From Archegozetes longisetosus (lineage: Eukaryota > Arthropoda > Arachnida > Sarcoptiformes > Trhypochthoniidae): 64,000 nt of DNA. The translations under genes and the position numbers were made by a program. This document shows, one piece after another, positions 23,225 to 38,200 of this stretch (position 1 is its first letter; each line of letters begins with the position of its first letter). The DNA lies in the NCBI GenBank assembly GCA_018873245.2, contig JAEMBT020000006.1, positions 6,531,855 through 6,595,854 on the forward strand. Reading direction: 5' to 3'. Below the pieces are notes generated by a model. The model did not search any database. It worked only from the letters and a program-made list of their open reading frames with translations, and had not been told where the DNA came from.

Positions 23225-26200
23225 ATGTTGTCAACCATAAGAAGAACATTGGTTTATTTACTATTAGTTCACATTAGAGGTAAGTTATTAACTTGATTTA
23301 TGATACTGTACTTTGCCATAGTTTGCATGAAACCATTAATTTTATAAATTGCACCATCGCTCCAAAACTTCAACTCAGGATTCAGCCTCACATGAGTTGA
23401 GTTGCTGCTAGCTAGTCATCATCGGCCATAAGCCATAACACATAAACTATTGTGCGTCTGACAAATTCACTTCTATGACATTTGCCATAATTAAAATTCC
23501 TGTCATTGTTTTCTGCTTTCTGTGTGTTAGTTTGAAAATTCCCAATTGATTATTAGAAGGTTTTATGACTTATTGTAGAGGAAAGAATAGTAGACTAAGC
23601 GATACCATGGAGTTGAGGATATAATAATAAACGCCGACTTAGCAAAAGTCAATATTAGCGGCACCTGAAATGGCACTTTCCAACACAATATGCATTGCAA
23701 TGCAGCAAATATGCTATCACTATCTCACTATCCTTATGCCCTTATATATTGCATTTCCATTTGAACACAGATGACATGCGATGCAGACGAGAATGCTACG
23801 AATATTTATAGAAAATTATGCTAATGCTATGTTATTGGAAGGCACAAAAACGAAAAAACCATTTAGTTCTTAGTTCGATTCAATATTATTTGCTACTATT
23901 CATAATTCATATCTGCATTTTTGTCAGTCAACACGTTTGCTCTTCATGAAACCGATAATTTCTGAAAGATAAAAACTTTTGACATACGCCATGGACTCGA
24001 TGTCCCCTTTGTATAATGAAATGTCTAAAAAAGTTACGAGAAAACAGAGTGTATATGAAAAATACAATATGAAATGAAGAAATAGAGTAGTGTTACTCCC
24101 AATCAATGCTTTCTGGAAACTGTGAAAAATTCAGATAGAATTTAACGAAGCCATAGACCATGTATATAGCATATGGTGCAGTTTGACAAGAACAAAACTA
24201 TAAGCTTAAAGCAGAATACCTAATGCAAAATATCTGTATTCTATTTGTTGGCTCAAGAAATTGCTGAATGTGGACAAAGTAATACACTCGATATAGTCAA
24301 CTAAATGTCTGATTTTGTTTGCTTTGTTTTTTTATACACGATGAATGTCAATGAAAAAATATCATATATTCTGCGTATAGTATTCTAGGCTGAGACACAT
24401 TTATCACAATAGGGCAGGACATCAGTTAGTATTTCTTACACAAAGCGTGTCTCTGTTTACTCAGCATTTTCTTTGTTGTGTTAAGACAGTCAACCCGTAA
24501 TATTTGCCACTCTATGGCGAAAATGTTGAACAGTTTAGTTTAGAACAATAATAAAAACTTGGAATAAATGTTAGAATAAAACTGATAGAAGTCAAACTGA
24601 AACGACAACAGTTGATGTGGGACTTGTTTCACATTGATATGTGTTATGAATTATACTGAACCTTCACTACTTTTGAGTTTATTTTTATCGCACAACCTTT
24701 TCCTCTTATTCTTCTCTTCCTATACAAATCATCTAATCAAATGAGTTTATCATGTTTTACAAGTTTGAAACTATTTCAAGTCATCAAACCTATGGATCAT
24801 ATGCATAATACTTTATGAACAAGAGATATGATGAGAATTTTCTCTCTTTAGACAACAGTTGCTCGCGTTTCGATAACATGTTATGCATGTGCTCTCTTTT
24901 GAAATAATATACAATTTCCATATAGTTTATCAGTTAATCAGCTAAAGGTCATAATAGAGTAGTACACAAAAGAGCTCGAGTCACGCGTCATAGGTTTTCT
25001 ATGAGGATATCGGTGAACATGTGAGTCTACTCTTTGTTGTTCTCACAACATATTGTATTCGATAGCCTACTCTCCTTCTCCTAAATTAATTAGAATACAG
25101 CTTTTGGTAAAAACTTTTGCACTACATTTCGCAGACTTCTATTTCAGTCTCTACTCGTTACTTCTATTACCAACATTCAAATCGATGCCCAAAATCCAAT
25201 TTCTCTCTATTAATCTCTGCTAAACATTCAAATCCTTTAACAGATTTCTCGAGTAAGACATATCTCTAAAAGCAATTTAACGGTTAAAAATGTCAGAACG
25301 ACTAAATTGCAGTTTTAAACTGATTGTTGATTTGGAATGACTTATTAAATTCTTGCTATGATCCAGTGCGCAGAACAAATCTTTGGAAACGAATGTTATT
25401 CACGCGACTATTATTAATCAAATAGAGCGCATCTCCGATTTTATGGAGAGTATTACTCTGTTCTTCTCGGTCTACATTTGTTTTATCAAGTATTCAAGTT
25501 TAGAAATAGCTTAGAAATAGCTCAGGAATAGCTCAGGAATAGTTGAGAAACAACTCAGAAACAGCTCACAAATAGAGCAACAATGAAAGAATGGGTGTGT
25601 GTGACGCTAATGCCTAACATGTTTATTAGCTTAAAAGCCGAGCATAAGGTCCCCCTTATTACCATTACCATTACCTATTTTGCCATTTTATTACATAAAT
25701 GGTTGCTCTGTTGGGAAAAGAACACGATCGTTATGCAAGCAGTTATAGAGTCTGTACAGATGAAGAGAAGCAAATGCTATTATAGTTGATGTGAATGGGC
25801 TTGAATGGGGTGCACCAAACAATCATCCGTCCTCTTATCAAAACCTTTTCATCTCTGCCTCGAGAGCATACTTCAAGTATATTTCAACTTAATAGTGCTC
25901 TTTTGACGGATCCTCTATTGCTCTTTTACTAATCCTAAGATGAAGAGTATTCTCCATTCCAAAAAAAATCCAATCCCTGTCTGTGGTATGGCTTGAGATC
26001 ATAGCTTTCTCTGTCTGCTCTCTCTGCTTTCTGTTCTCTGATCTTTCGTTTTTATTTCCCCTTTTTTATTGGGGATTAGCTGATAGAGCGCACACTAACA
26101 TGTTAGAGATGACTTGTCCCATGGGATATTTTAAGCTTAACATCTAACATAAGCTCATCTCAATTTATCATGTCTACTTTCTCAATCATTGTAATATAAC

Positions 26201-29200
26201 ATAATTCTTGTTACTCAACAGAAACTATATCTATGTCTCATGAGTCGACTGATGGCTTTAAGAGTACAGCTTTTAATTACACGGAAGGACCACTCATTTA
26301 TCCGTTCCCTCTACAGTTCGCTAGAGACAAGTTCCTCTATTACTCAAATCATACTGGAATCACTTTGCAGTGTCCACTCCAAGGTCTGTATTCATTTACG
26401 CATTTGTCATCTCTTACTGCTTCATCTTACTCTACTCGTTGATTCTCATTTGCTATATCTTCACTTTTCGAGAGATAGCGCTAAATCAATTATTGAGACT
26501 GAATCGCATCAAATTTTGATATCTTATTAAAAATTGATGACATGCTTCAAATTCAGGAAAATATTGAAATCTTTGCAGCCATTAGGAAAATTTTATTCAA
26601 GAAAAAATGATGAGACAGTCTTTTTATAAGGTTCACTCGAGTTAGTATTGAATTGTTAGTCACTCTCTATTCTAATGCTATACTTTCTATGGTTAAATGA
26701 CTGGCGCTATCATTATATATAGCTTTTCTGCTAATCATATGCAGCTTATTTGCCATTTGAACAATTTTTCTCTATTTGCTTTGTATCTAAAATAGGATTG
26801 CTTTAGATAATTGGAACATATTTTTCTAAATAATAGCTGATTTAATTCTAGACAAATGTATTTAAAACAGCAAATACATAATCCAGAAGCACTTTATTAA
26901 ATATATATAACAATTAGAGATAGAACTGATATGTGCTCATTCACACCAAAATACATGCATTGATGAACTTAAAATTGAGAAAAATATAAATTACATCTAC
27001 TTTATGTGCAAGAAGCAAGCTCTTTGTTCACAATCTCAGCTTTAGATTCTGGCAAGTCAACCAGCGGCTAGAAATCAAAGTAAAGGCCAGCTCAAGAGGC
27101 GAGTTATAAATTGAACTCCGAATCACTTCAATTATTATGATTTATCTCTTTGTGAAAAAACATTAAAAATATTGTTCTGGAAAAACTTTACTAAATTTGA
27201 TGAGTTTTCAAGCTTTTTCAGACATGAACAATAGCCTTATGCAGAAAATGATTATAAATTATCATTTGTATACCACAGGTATTCTGTATTTTTGTTAAGT
27301 TAGGAAAAACAGTTTAATAGTAGTAGTTTGAAACATGAATTTTCACAAAATACAAATACCAATTGTTCACTATTTCTCCTAAAATTAACCATTTGTCTGA
27401 AAAGACTCATATGACTGAACTTTGTAACTTCATTTTGAATCAATTTGAATATGGAACACGCAAAAAAATGCATTGAATTGGTTTTATTTATTTCAGGTTA
27501 ATATATTCATTATACTTTACTCGAATTTAGTCTTTTGCCTTCTAAAATATTAATGCTTTGGTTCTTGTTAACTAGTCAATTAATTTTTAATCTATTGCGT
27601 TAATTCACACAAAGTATAGAAATGCTTAAACTGAAGACTAATTTTGATTACATAGTGTTAAAACTCTAATGTTGCAATTTACAAGTATAGTAAACTTAAT
27701 TAAGTAAAGATAATTTTGAAGATTAATTCATCGACTTAATCGTTGAAGTGCATTCAATCAATGGCAATCAATATTAAAAATCAAATCTAATAATTGTACT
27801 GTACTGGCAGTAAGTTTAATAAATAGTTTAGACTGAAAACACTTTATACTCAGTAAAAAGTAGTTGGAATGAATTAGTTTTAATAATTAATTGTTTAAAA
27901 AAATTTAATTATCTAAACTTATTAAGTTGCACTAAGATAACATTGATGTATTTCATAAAATAGAGATGAGAATACTTCAACTGAAAACAGAGTAAGACAG
28001 AATGAATTACAGAAAAGGGACTTCTATTAATGTCAAACTTAATGCTGGTAAAGACCGTTTTGGGGTTTTGTGTGAATTAGAAAACAGACAAATAGAGTAT
28101 AACCTGTATTCTTATTCTTTCAGTTCTGTTCTCTACCAGATCGCTAGTATATATAGACGATCGAATTTTGAGCTCATTTTTGCACTTTATGTCTATTATT
28201 TACTAATTTGAATATGTTGTCTAAACAGTTATTTAAATATGTCACCTAAAGCTAGATGTAGGACTTCTGAAAAAGATCATTTTAGACAAATAGGCTGAGT
28301 TTGATGAAAAAAATCATATGAAACAGAAGCCCAAAAAGAGCATGTTTGCTTAATTTGGACTTAATAAGTTTAAAATTGAATATGTTTAACTTTGAAATTG
28401 GTTCGATCATTGGTTTACTGTGTTTTTATAAATCCGGAAACTGAGATTCTGAACCCATATCTTTCGTATATACCCTCTAACTGAATGAATCAATTGTTCT
28501 GTATATATAAATACGTTATGATCAATATATTGACGTCTATTTATATCAAATTGAGCATTGCTTCAAATAATGGTTTGACTGAAAAATACTTGAAACTTTG
28601 TGCGTGCTATACTATTTGGAGGTAACTGACACATTCTCAGTTATCAAGTCTTTAGTAATGTCATGTTTTGATTAGCAATTTGATCGTTTCAGATAACAAA
28701 ATATAGTGAACTAGTTTAGAGTGAAAATAACAGTTTAAACTATCGATTATTGTTTTTGCTTAGTAATCTTTATTATGTATTCCAGTGCCATTACAATAAA
28801 CAAAATAGTCTTTTAATAAAAATTGATTATGTGCACAAATTTCAAATAATTTATTAAAACACTTTCGAGCCATCTTAACATGATTTGTCTTGAAGAGAAC
28901 AAAATCTGTTTCTCAAACTAGCTATAAAAGTCTGAAGATCTGACGATTAAAATTTGATGAACATATTTGAATTTCAAACAATTTATAGAAGAATAACAAT
29001 AGACTTGAGGAGAGTTGTATCGATTTAGGTTCAATATGTTTAGAGGTAGACTTAGAATCTGAAAATCAAATCTACGAGTCATTCAGATCGTTGAGTGCGC
29101 TAAAGTTACAAATTTGAAGATTGAATAATATTTATATTAATGGTTTGGTGTTATTTGATTAAGTAAAGATTGCTGTTTTAGTTGGATTGCAAACAGATTG

Positions 29201-32200
29201 CTTTTCTGATTGATTTGACTTGCAGAAAAATCATAACTAATAAAGAGAACACAGCGAATGTCTAATTTCATAATGTGTAAACCTTGTTTGTTGCCACTAC
29301 TAGTAGATTATATCGTTTTTATAACATGAGACTACTCTGAATCTAATAGACTTGCAATTGAGAAAACCTGATTATTAATGCATATCGTGTAAAGAAATAT
29401 ATAGAACAGCATAAACCATAATAAAACTAAATTAAACACGTCAAAATCTCAGAGAAACTTTTTAGTCAAACATCATTCAAATTGAGTAAATAATTGATGC
29501 TTCAAGAGACCGGTACAAGTTAAGACCTCATCCAAAAAGTCTGGACTAGAAATAGGATTTTGGCATTAAGTTCTAATCTGAGCCACAAGTTATTCAGTCT
29601 CTTGTTTTTTCAGTATAACTCTTCGAGAGCCTGGGGTAGCCTCCGATAATGGATTAATTGATTTCATTTTCAATGCTATCAAATTGAAAGTTGTATTCTA
29701 GTTGATTTGTGATTTTGAAGAGTAGGAAAATTTCAGTTAAAATCTGACAAACAGTCAACTAAGGGTAATAAACAAGGAACAGGCATTGTGGAATTAGACT
29801 ATCTGAAATTAGACTTCTTGCAGTGCAGCTCTCACAAAGGATTCAAATTTGAATAAAGAATTTTCTGAAAATTTTCAATTATTATGAAAATTGTTATTCA
29901 GCTCAAATACGTGGATTGGGTTTATTGAGTCGACTTATTCTAAATCTGATGAATCAGTAATGAAAACTTAGTTAGGACTCTTTTAGTGATCATTAAGACT
30001 CCATTCCGATTCCTCAGGAAGAAGACAAAAAATATCGGGAAATCTTTTTTGGCCATGATTCAAGCTTTCATTTGATTGGATTTGTTTGATCTGAACAATT
30101 AGCAGAAGTTACTTAACTGACAGAATGAATCCATCAAACAAATAAATAGATAATAGCTATGAAGATAGAGATTTGAGTCGTGACTACGATTTTAATGTTT
30201 TTTTTATCAACTTGTACTAGTATTAGGTCAACTTACAAGTATTTTTGTATAAATATATCAATGCATAGTTAGATTATGCTTGGTCAGATTTTTCTCCTCT
30301 CTCATCCTCATCAACGATATCTACTTGACTACGGCTTCAAAGCCTACCTTCTATCTCATAAGATTTTACTCAAAAAGTGCTTCAAAAAATATCGGATCTG
30401 TTGAACTAAAATCAGTTGGCAATTCTTTGCTTAGTAGTCATTGGCTTATTTTTCTTACAAATAGTCTAAACCATCATATGGGAAAAGATTCACAATCATT
30501 GAAAATGGGTTGAATCAGCTGTTGGCAAGTAGAGATCGATAGCACAGCCTTCAAATTTGTAGTCTGAAGACTCACTCTCTCATCACAGAGACTATAACGA
30601 AAAAAATTCAATTCATTGTTTCATTGATTAATTGCCTAAATATTATTTCAGTTAGCCTTTGGAGACTTCTAAGCAATTTTGTTTTTTCTCTACAAATAAT
30701 ATTGTTTTAGGAATAACTAGTCTTATGTTTGATAAGTTTTTAGAGAAAATTTTATTGCAAGCTTAATTAAATTACAAGCAAGATTAAATATATTTGAGAC
30801 ATAACATAGAATTTGTTCCTTTAAAAGCATATAAGCGTTGGTCAGCATATGTCTCACTTATTAATTGCAGAGATTAGTTCACAAAATAATGATCGTTCTA
30901 AATGTAATCCTGGAGTCCAAATTCGACTCTAATCTCAACTTTCTCTCATCTAATTTCAACATTCAAGTCAATTTATCAGTCATCATTACTTTGTCTAATT
31001 CCTTAGAGATTAAAAACTAATAGACTTTATTTTAAAATTGTATTTATTATTCATAATAAGAAACTTGATTCTTGTTTTTCTGATGATTTTGAGAAAGTAC
31101 TATTGGTTAGATTGTGAAATCTCTAAATTTAAAAGCTCGAAACCTTGTTTGACTGACGCCGAATACACCGATAGATAAGATCTCTCATTTGAATAAGACA
31201 CAAAGTAACTTAATTCAGCATTTAAATATTCATAATGATAATAATAATAATAAGTGTGTATCTCATTGACAACCAGTCTTACATTACTCGTATCTATTTG
31301 AATACTGATCGATTTCAAAGACTAGTCAAAGTAACTAAACATTAAAGCGACCTGCAACACTTTTCATTTGCAAAATATTTTGCAGTTTTCTTTGCAACTG
31401 TCAAATTCAATTCAAAGATATCATCTGAAAACTATAGTTATATTCAAAAATTATTTCGATCTTATATCATTTTCAAATAAGTAACTTTATTCTGCCAATC
31501 GGAATACTCAGAATCACTGAAACAATGTTTCGGGGGTTTAAATTTCGAGATTATGTTTTTCCAAATTTTATTTTTCGAGACTTCGCAGTTCACCCGTTCG
31601 ACTTACGAGAGCTTAAGAATTGTCCATAAATAGTTATAAAATTGCTTTAATATAAAATTAAAGTAAAGATATTCTAATGTGAGTGAATGTATTTGAAAAA
31701 TTGCTATTTTGCTAATTAGTAAAGTAGGGGATTATTGGGTATTCGAAAATCCTTTAATTAACGAAACCATTATTTGTTTAGGCAATTTTAATGATATACA
31801 TTGGATTATAATCGGTAAGTGCACAGGATTACCAACAATCTCAAGATAGTTAAGATGAATTTTTTCTAACTTGTCCTTAATTGATCGAATCAGAACCTTC
31901 TGCTTTGAATACTAATTCAATTTCTGGGAGAATTGTAACAAGAATACCACAGCTATTGGAGCCAATGGCAAATGGATCTCTTCATATTTTGCCCTTTCCT
32001 CCGTCAGCATATCGTCAAGACGTTCACAGTATTACTACATATTGTGTGGCGAGAAATAATATTGGAACTATGATAAGCACACCTCAACGCGTCAGAGCTG
32101 GTAAGTACAGTGGATTAAAAAAAGCCTAGCAAAAATCTAAGACATATACCTTGACTATGGTATTAAGTAGTATTGCGTAGTATAGCCAATGCTTCACAGG

Positions 32201-35200
32201 TAAGTACATATCTCCAAAACTGTCGTCTAAATTCCTTCCACTGACTGCATCTTACCTTTTACTAAATGATCACACAAGAATCTCATTCACATCGATTGAT
32301 TGACTAAAAGTAATTTAATAAATAGACTGATTTGGCAATTAACTGCATCTATAAGTATTGGGACATATCGCCGAACCAAGTTTAAGTCGTTAGGTTGGGA
32401 ATGAAACTGAGGACTATTTTAAGTATTGGTAAAGCATATAACTAGTCTGGCATTTGCCATCGTCTTATTTAACCATCCGAAAACATAGGAGAGACGATGC
32501 GTTAAGAGAAAAATATCACTAATGATCACATCCACGAAGTGAAAGATGTTTATCTGCTGGCTTTATCACTAAAAAGTGAAGCTTAAACTATTATAAGTTA
32601 GAGTGTGGCTGAGCGGACAGATATAAGGGTAGAATAGAAGCAAGTATTACAACTGGAATCGAATAAATGCACAACTATTTGACTGATCAGATCTGGTTGT
32701 AATTATTTATCCAAACGATCGTAAAACGCTCTATTAAATTATGGCCATGTCTATCTTTTCTATTGACCCCATATTGTACTACTCTGATTGATGGCGCATT
32801 TATATCAGTTTATCATATAATCACTAAGAAAGCAGATGTGTAACATTTTCACTCATGATCATATGATACTGAAAAACAAATTATCAAAAGCTTTTCATAG
32901 ACAGCATACAGAGCCTAATCGATATCTAACTACTAGATCAATAACTACTTTCATCAAACAATTAACTCATTTCTTCTCAATGAATATCATTTCAAAGTGA
33001 TTTGAATGATTCTGGCAAAAATTCAGAACTTTATCCGACATCAATCTTTTATGAATTATGTGCTGATATTGTTTTTCAATATTATTGTCATTTTAATGAA
33101 AAAACTGGCTTTATTTGAGTAATGCCTTTTACTTTATCCTCATTTGTGTCGATCACACATAAGTGAACTGCAAATTCTTTATACAATCAATTCTTCATAC
33201 AATCACTTAAAGCCTGCTCGAAACAAAAGAAAACTTAAACTTGTGGGCGCTCAACAAGATTTGATGTTATATGAAACGTAGCGCTTTTGATTTGCGTTAG
33301 AATTGAATTTTCAAGTCAACTTTGTGGAGATATACATGATTTGCATAACAAGAAGACAGTCCTAATAAGAGGCGAAAAGGATGGTTGCAAGTGGAGAGCG
33401 CTTTGCTATACAATGAAGTACTGTCAACAGAAAGCTTTATGGACGAGAGCTCTACTATTACTTCTGCGAGTACTCTACTTATAACCTACAGATTCTCCAC
33501 AGAATCGCTAACTTATACAACTAACTCAATCGAATAGCGCTCAGTGCATCACAACTCATCCGCTCTGCTTTTATCTATTACTTTGGAATGAGCTTAACTT
33601 AAGCTATAGCTATATTATAACCTCAAGTGATGGCAAACATTTAACATTCATTAAATCTGCCCAACACTTGAAAAGCTGATCGACATTAGATATAGAAAAT
33701 ACAGTGATAGAGCTGTAAATTACGTGTTATTACAATGGATAATACAAGAAAAGCAAAAGCAGGATGTGATGTGATTGGAATGCCTGAGAATGATATATTC
33801 AATTGCAGATGAACGTTACTCTAAATAAATGCGGTTCAGACGTATGATTTGCACACATACAAACACAACACTTTATTCCCAATACTAGTACAATCTATAT
33901 TTATGTGGGCTTTCAAAAGAAAGCTTCTCTAAAAGCTTCTTCCACTGTATACACTCGTAAACAGACTGATCCAAACAATGCTGATGTGAAAACAAAAAGA
34001 GCAATTCTAGCGGTCGAACAGTGGCTAGAGTTAGGCGATGACATCACGTTTGTTTTGAGCTGAGGTACCGCACAGTTCACAGCAGAATAAATTGAATTCC
34101 CATTTGAGCAAATTGATTGAAAATAAGCAATTTTTAGTAGTGTTTCTCAGCTTCAAAATGATGGCTCTGACATTTTCTGGCTCAAACTCTACCACTAACT
34201 GAAACTTTACCACTAACTCTTGATAGTAATAACTTGTAAATGACTTAACAGTGAATGGTTTGACGGGTTGACAACAAAATAATGATAGTTGATATCGAGT
34301 TACATGAGTTAGAAAGCATGAGAATATTTGTCAGTATAATATTCTACTAAAGTTATATCTCTAATACGAGTGGATTGCATAAACTTGTAGCAAAATTCCA
34401 TACTTAACTATAAATCATGAATTTGATCTTTTTTACAACTTCTTTACTCAATATCCGATTGGTTTCCATAAATATTTATGTTGATCTCACTCTGACTATG
34501 CTAAGGGTTTAGAAATCGCGAATTAAGATTTTCTCTTTTTTCTTTATTCTCATTATGTTATCTTTGTTTTGATTAAGTCATCTCCCAGTACTACGAAGTA
34601 TCAGTATTTGACGAGTATGTGATACGTGGCTGTACTGCAGTCCTGAAATGTCATATTCCCGGATATATAAAGCCTTATGTGTCCGTTGTTTCTTGGATCA
34701 GAAACTCTGCCTATGAAATAGTAGGTCATGGTGCGTACAAGCTTACTTCTCGCTTATAGTAATTATTCAGTTCTAATGCCTAAAGTTTTAACCAGCTTTC
34801 CTGATTAGTTTTGCTGATCAAAATTGATGATCACTGATTCTACTTCTACCCGGTTCTCATTCTTAGGTGAGAAATACAGTGTGTTTCCAACTGGTGAGCT
34901 TCACATAAGAGATGCAATCGAATCAGATGATCATGCTTCAACTAGATATCGTTGTAAGATAAGAAATCTAGTGAACAACCAAACAAAGCTTAGTTCTCAG
35001 GGATCAATTATAGTATCAGGTCTGTAGTTCTCTTCCTTCTTCTATTGACAGAATCACGTTTTTCACTTACAATCAAGCATTGTATTAGTGTAAATAGATA
35101 GCCAACTACGATATTATATGTATACATATCCTTTCACCACAGATCCATCAAATAGTATTACACCGAGAATAATGGATTGTCGATCAATTATTGTTGTAGA

Positions 35201-38200
35201 GGAAGGCACTGATTTTCTAGAGCTGCCTTGTGCTGCACAGGCAAAGCCAGTCCCCACTTACAGGTTAGTAATATAGAAAATACTAAAGTTTCCAATAATA
35301 AATCAATTAGACCTAAATGTCGGCACATGAACATGAAACAAGAGTTTCATTTTACTTGCTGTCAATTTCATACTGAACACCAGTAATCAAACGTCTACTA
35401 GAAATGAACAACTATTTGGCTCTATAGTTTTACTGCTTTCTGCTTCAAGTATTCTCTAATTTACAAAGTAAAATACTACTCTTGTTTATGGACAAACTAA
35501 AGAAACTGTTCAAACACTTTTATCCAATCAAAATGTTTTATTACCACTTTTACAAACTTTCAGACTTTGGTGTTGTTTTTTTCATTAGTTATAATTTGGT
35601 TGAAAGTTATCGAATGCATCAAACCTTAATGAAAATTTTGTTCAAATTAAGCATTTATTATCTGTAATAAAGTTAATATATTTGTATAATTAATAGCTGG
35701 TATAAAGTGAGTAAATTAGATGGATTGCCACACGCATTAAAGAACCATGAGAGATATGAATACCGAAGAGGATCTCTAATCATGAGAAATGTTCTGGCAA
35801 TAGATGCTAATAAATATATTTGTGTAGCAGCTAATAGTATCGGTGAAGCAAAGTGCGAGACTCAAGTTATAACTTTCTCACCACTCAGTGTCTCTATAGA
35901 GCCAAACAAATTAGTAGTGGAGTTGAACCAAAGAGCTATAATCAATTGTTCAGTGCACGGATATCCCTTCGACAAAATAATATGGTTACACAACGGTCAC
36001 ACTGTTTCCCCCGATCATGAATCCAGTCATATTCAATTTCTTTCTGCGCAATCAATTCTGGTTATTAATTCTGTCTCCAACAACGATCAGGGTATGGCTG
36101 TTATATGGATATAAATTATTGCCACTTTTATTTGTATCCCTAATCATTACTTATAGAATTATCGTTATTTATATGCATTTATGTTTTCAAAAATTAAGGC
36201 TATTTCAGAAAAAATAACTTTTCAATACAAAATCTGTTATAATATATTGATTGAGACCCACAGTCTCAAACTGGTCGGTATAGACTAATAAAGATTTAGG
36301 ATGATCTTAATTCCGATAGCAAACGTATTAAGGATTAAAGGCAGTTTTGATCAATCAAATTTAGGACTAGGTTCGTTTCTGTTGTTTCATCATATCTATT
36401 TGGCATTTTAGGAATGTGGCAATGTATGGCAGTGAATTCAGGAGGAGACTCAGCTCTCGATACCACTCAATTAATTCTTGATGGTATTGCAAGCACTAAA
36501 TGTTATTTAAAGCTCATTACTAGCAAACTTTTGCTCTTTCATAGGTCTCCCACCATACTTTATTGAACTGTTTGATGATCAAAATGTTAGTCTGAACGAT
36601 AAAATATCACTGAAGTGTGTCGGAACAGGCCATCCAATTCCAATGATTACATGGTCTCTCGACGGATCATCAGTGGAGAGTAGAAAAGAAGAAGCAAACA
36701 CTCTCCAGAATGGAGTGGTTAGAAAAATAGATTAAGTTTAAGCTTATTTCCATTTGTTGATATACTGGATATTTAAGTTATTTATTAATGCGCTTTTACT
36801 TATCAATGTTGTTGTAATAGTGGGGCGATTACGTCGTCGACAGAAATAGAGTAATCAGTCATTTAAATCTGACCATTGCTTCTGTATTTGATGGCGGAGT
36901 TTATCAATGTATAGCCAGAAATAAAGCCGGTATTGCCACTCATTCTGCCCGTCTCAAAGTTAAAGGCCCGACAAAAATTAGACAAATCCATAACAAAAAT
37001 GTAACTGCAATGCAATCAATTACGATCCATTGTCCTGTCGTCGGCAATCATCCTAACCTTATTGAATGGCATAAAGGTATGCACCTATTGATTAATCGAA
37101 TTAATTTACGCCTTCAGTTTGATTTTTTTTGCGTTAGAAATTATGCGCTCTGAATTTGTTTTTTATCAGTTTCCCTCATTCATCATTTATTGTGAACATG
37201 GGCTGAGTCGTTTCAGTTTTTCTCAATACTAGTAGAGCACCCAATTTCTTCTTATTTCATGTAATTTATGTTAACACAACCAATCAACTCAAACACTTTT
37301 TTACTTCCATTCTAATAATTTACTTTAAAATCATACCAAAACTACACTCAAAGATCACTCATTTGACCATAAGTTCTATTTTGAAGAGCAATCGCTTTTT
37401 CAAAAAGATTAACAGAGCTAAAAGTACGATTTTTACTAGTTTTCAATAGTTTTGTCGAACACTAAATCAAATTTTAGAGTATGAAGAGCGCAACAACTCT
37501 AGAATTTTGGCTCAAATTCTTAGCTTTAGACTATTCTCTCTATTATTGATCACTAAAAACTGCAACGCAGCCAAAAATCTTTAGCAAACAGAGAATTATA
37601 ATATATTACTGAAAAGAACTTTGACGTTAAACAATTCTGTATCGAACTGAACGGCGCAAAATTCCTAATACTTAAAAGCGTTTTATATATTATTGAAAGA
37701 TTTATTATTCTGAATAAACAATTTAATACACTTAAAAATAAAAATACTTGTGGTTTACTTTAAATTTAAGTAAGATTTTTCTTATTTCAAAACATGTTAA
37801 CACAGCCGTAGCCAGCAGGGGGTTAGGCAGCTATAGCCCCCTAGAGATTCTTTCTAAACTTCAGTGTCGTCTCTATTGAAAAAATCTTTTCATCAAATAT
37901 TTCAAACTATTTATTTGATGCATCAACCAATTGCTTATTGTTGAACATTAATCAATGGTTTGATAAGAAATTAGCAGATATTGAACGCTGTTAGCGTGTA
38001 CAGATCTCAGTTTTATGTCGAACTTTTAGGCTCTCAAATCAAAAATGCTGGCCACGACACTCCTCATTAAAAAAACAGGAATAAAAAATAAGATAAACAA
38101 TTGAAATGGCTGAAAATTAGATTTTGAACTTCAAATTATTTGACTGAAAGTTTGAATCGAGGATCTGATCGATAAGTCATTATGGAGAACAGGAAGTTTA

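Noticed and set aside
26240..26530. 96-aa frame overlapping Dscam exon 2
   Set aside because: The neighbouring frame encodes the Ig1 half-domain with correct splice phases; this one continues into the intron.
30280..30513. 77-aa open frame in Dscam intron 2
   Set aside because: No Ig signature (no Cys/Trp pattern) and no acceptor or donor in phase 1; treated as chance.
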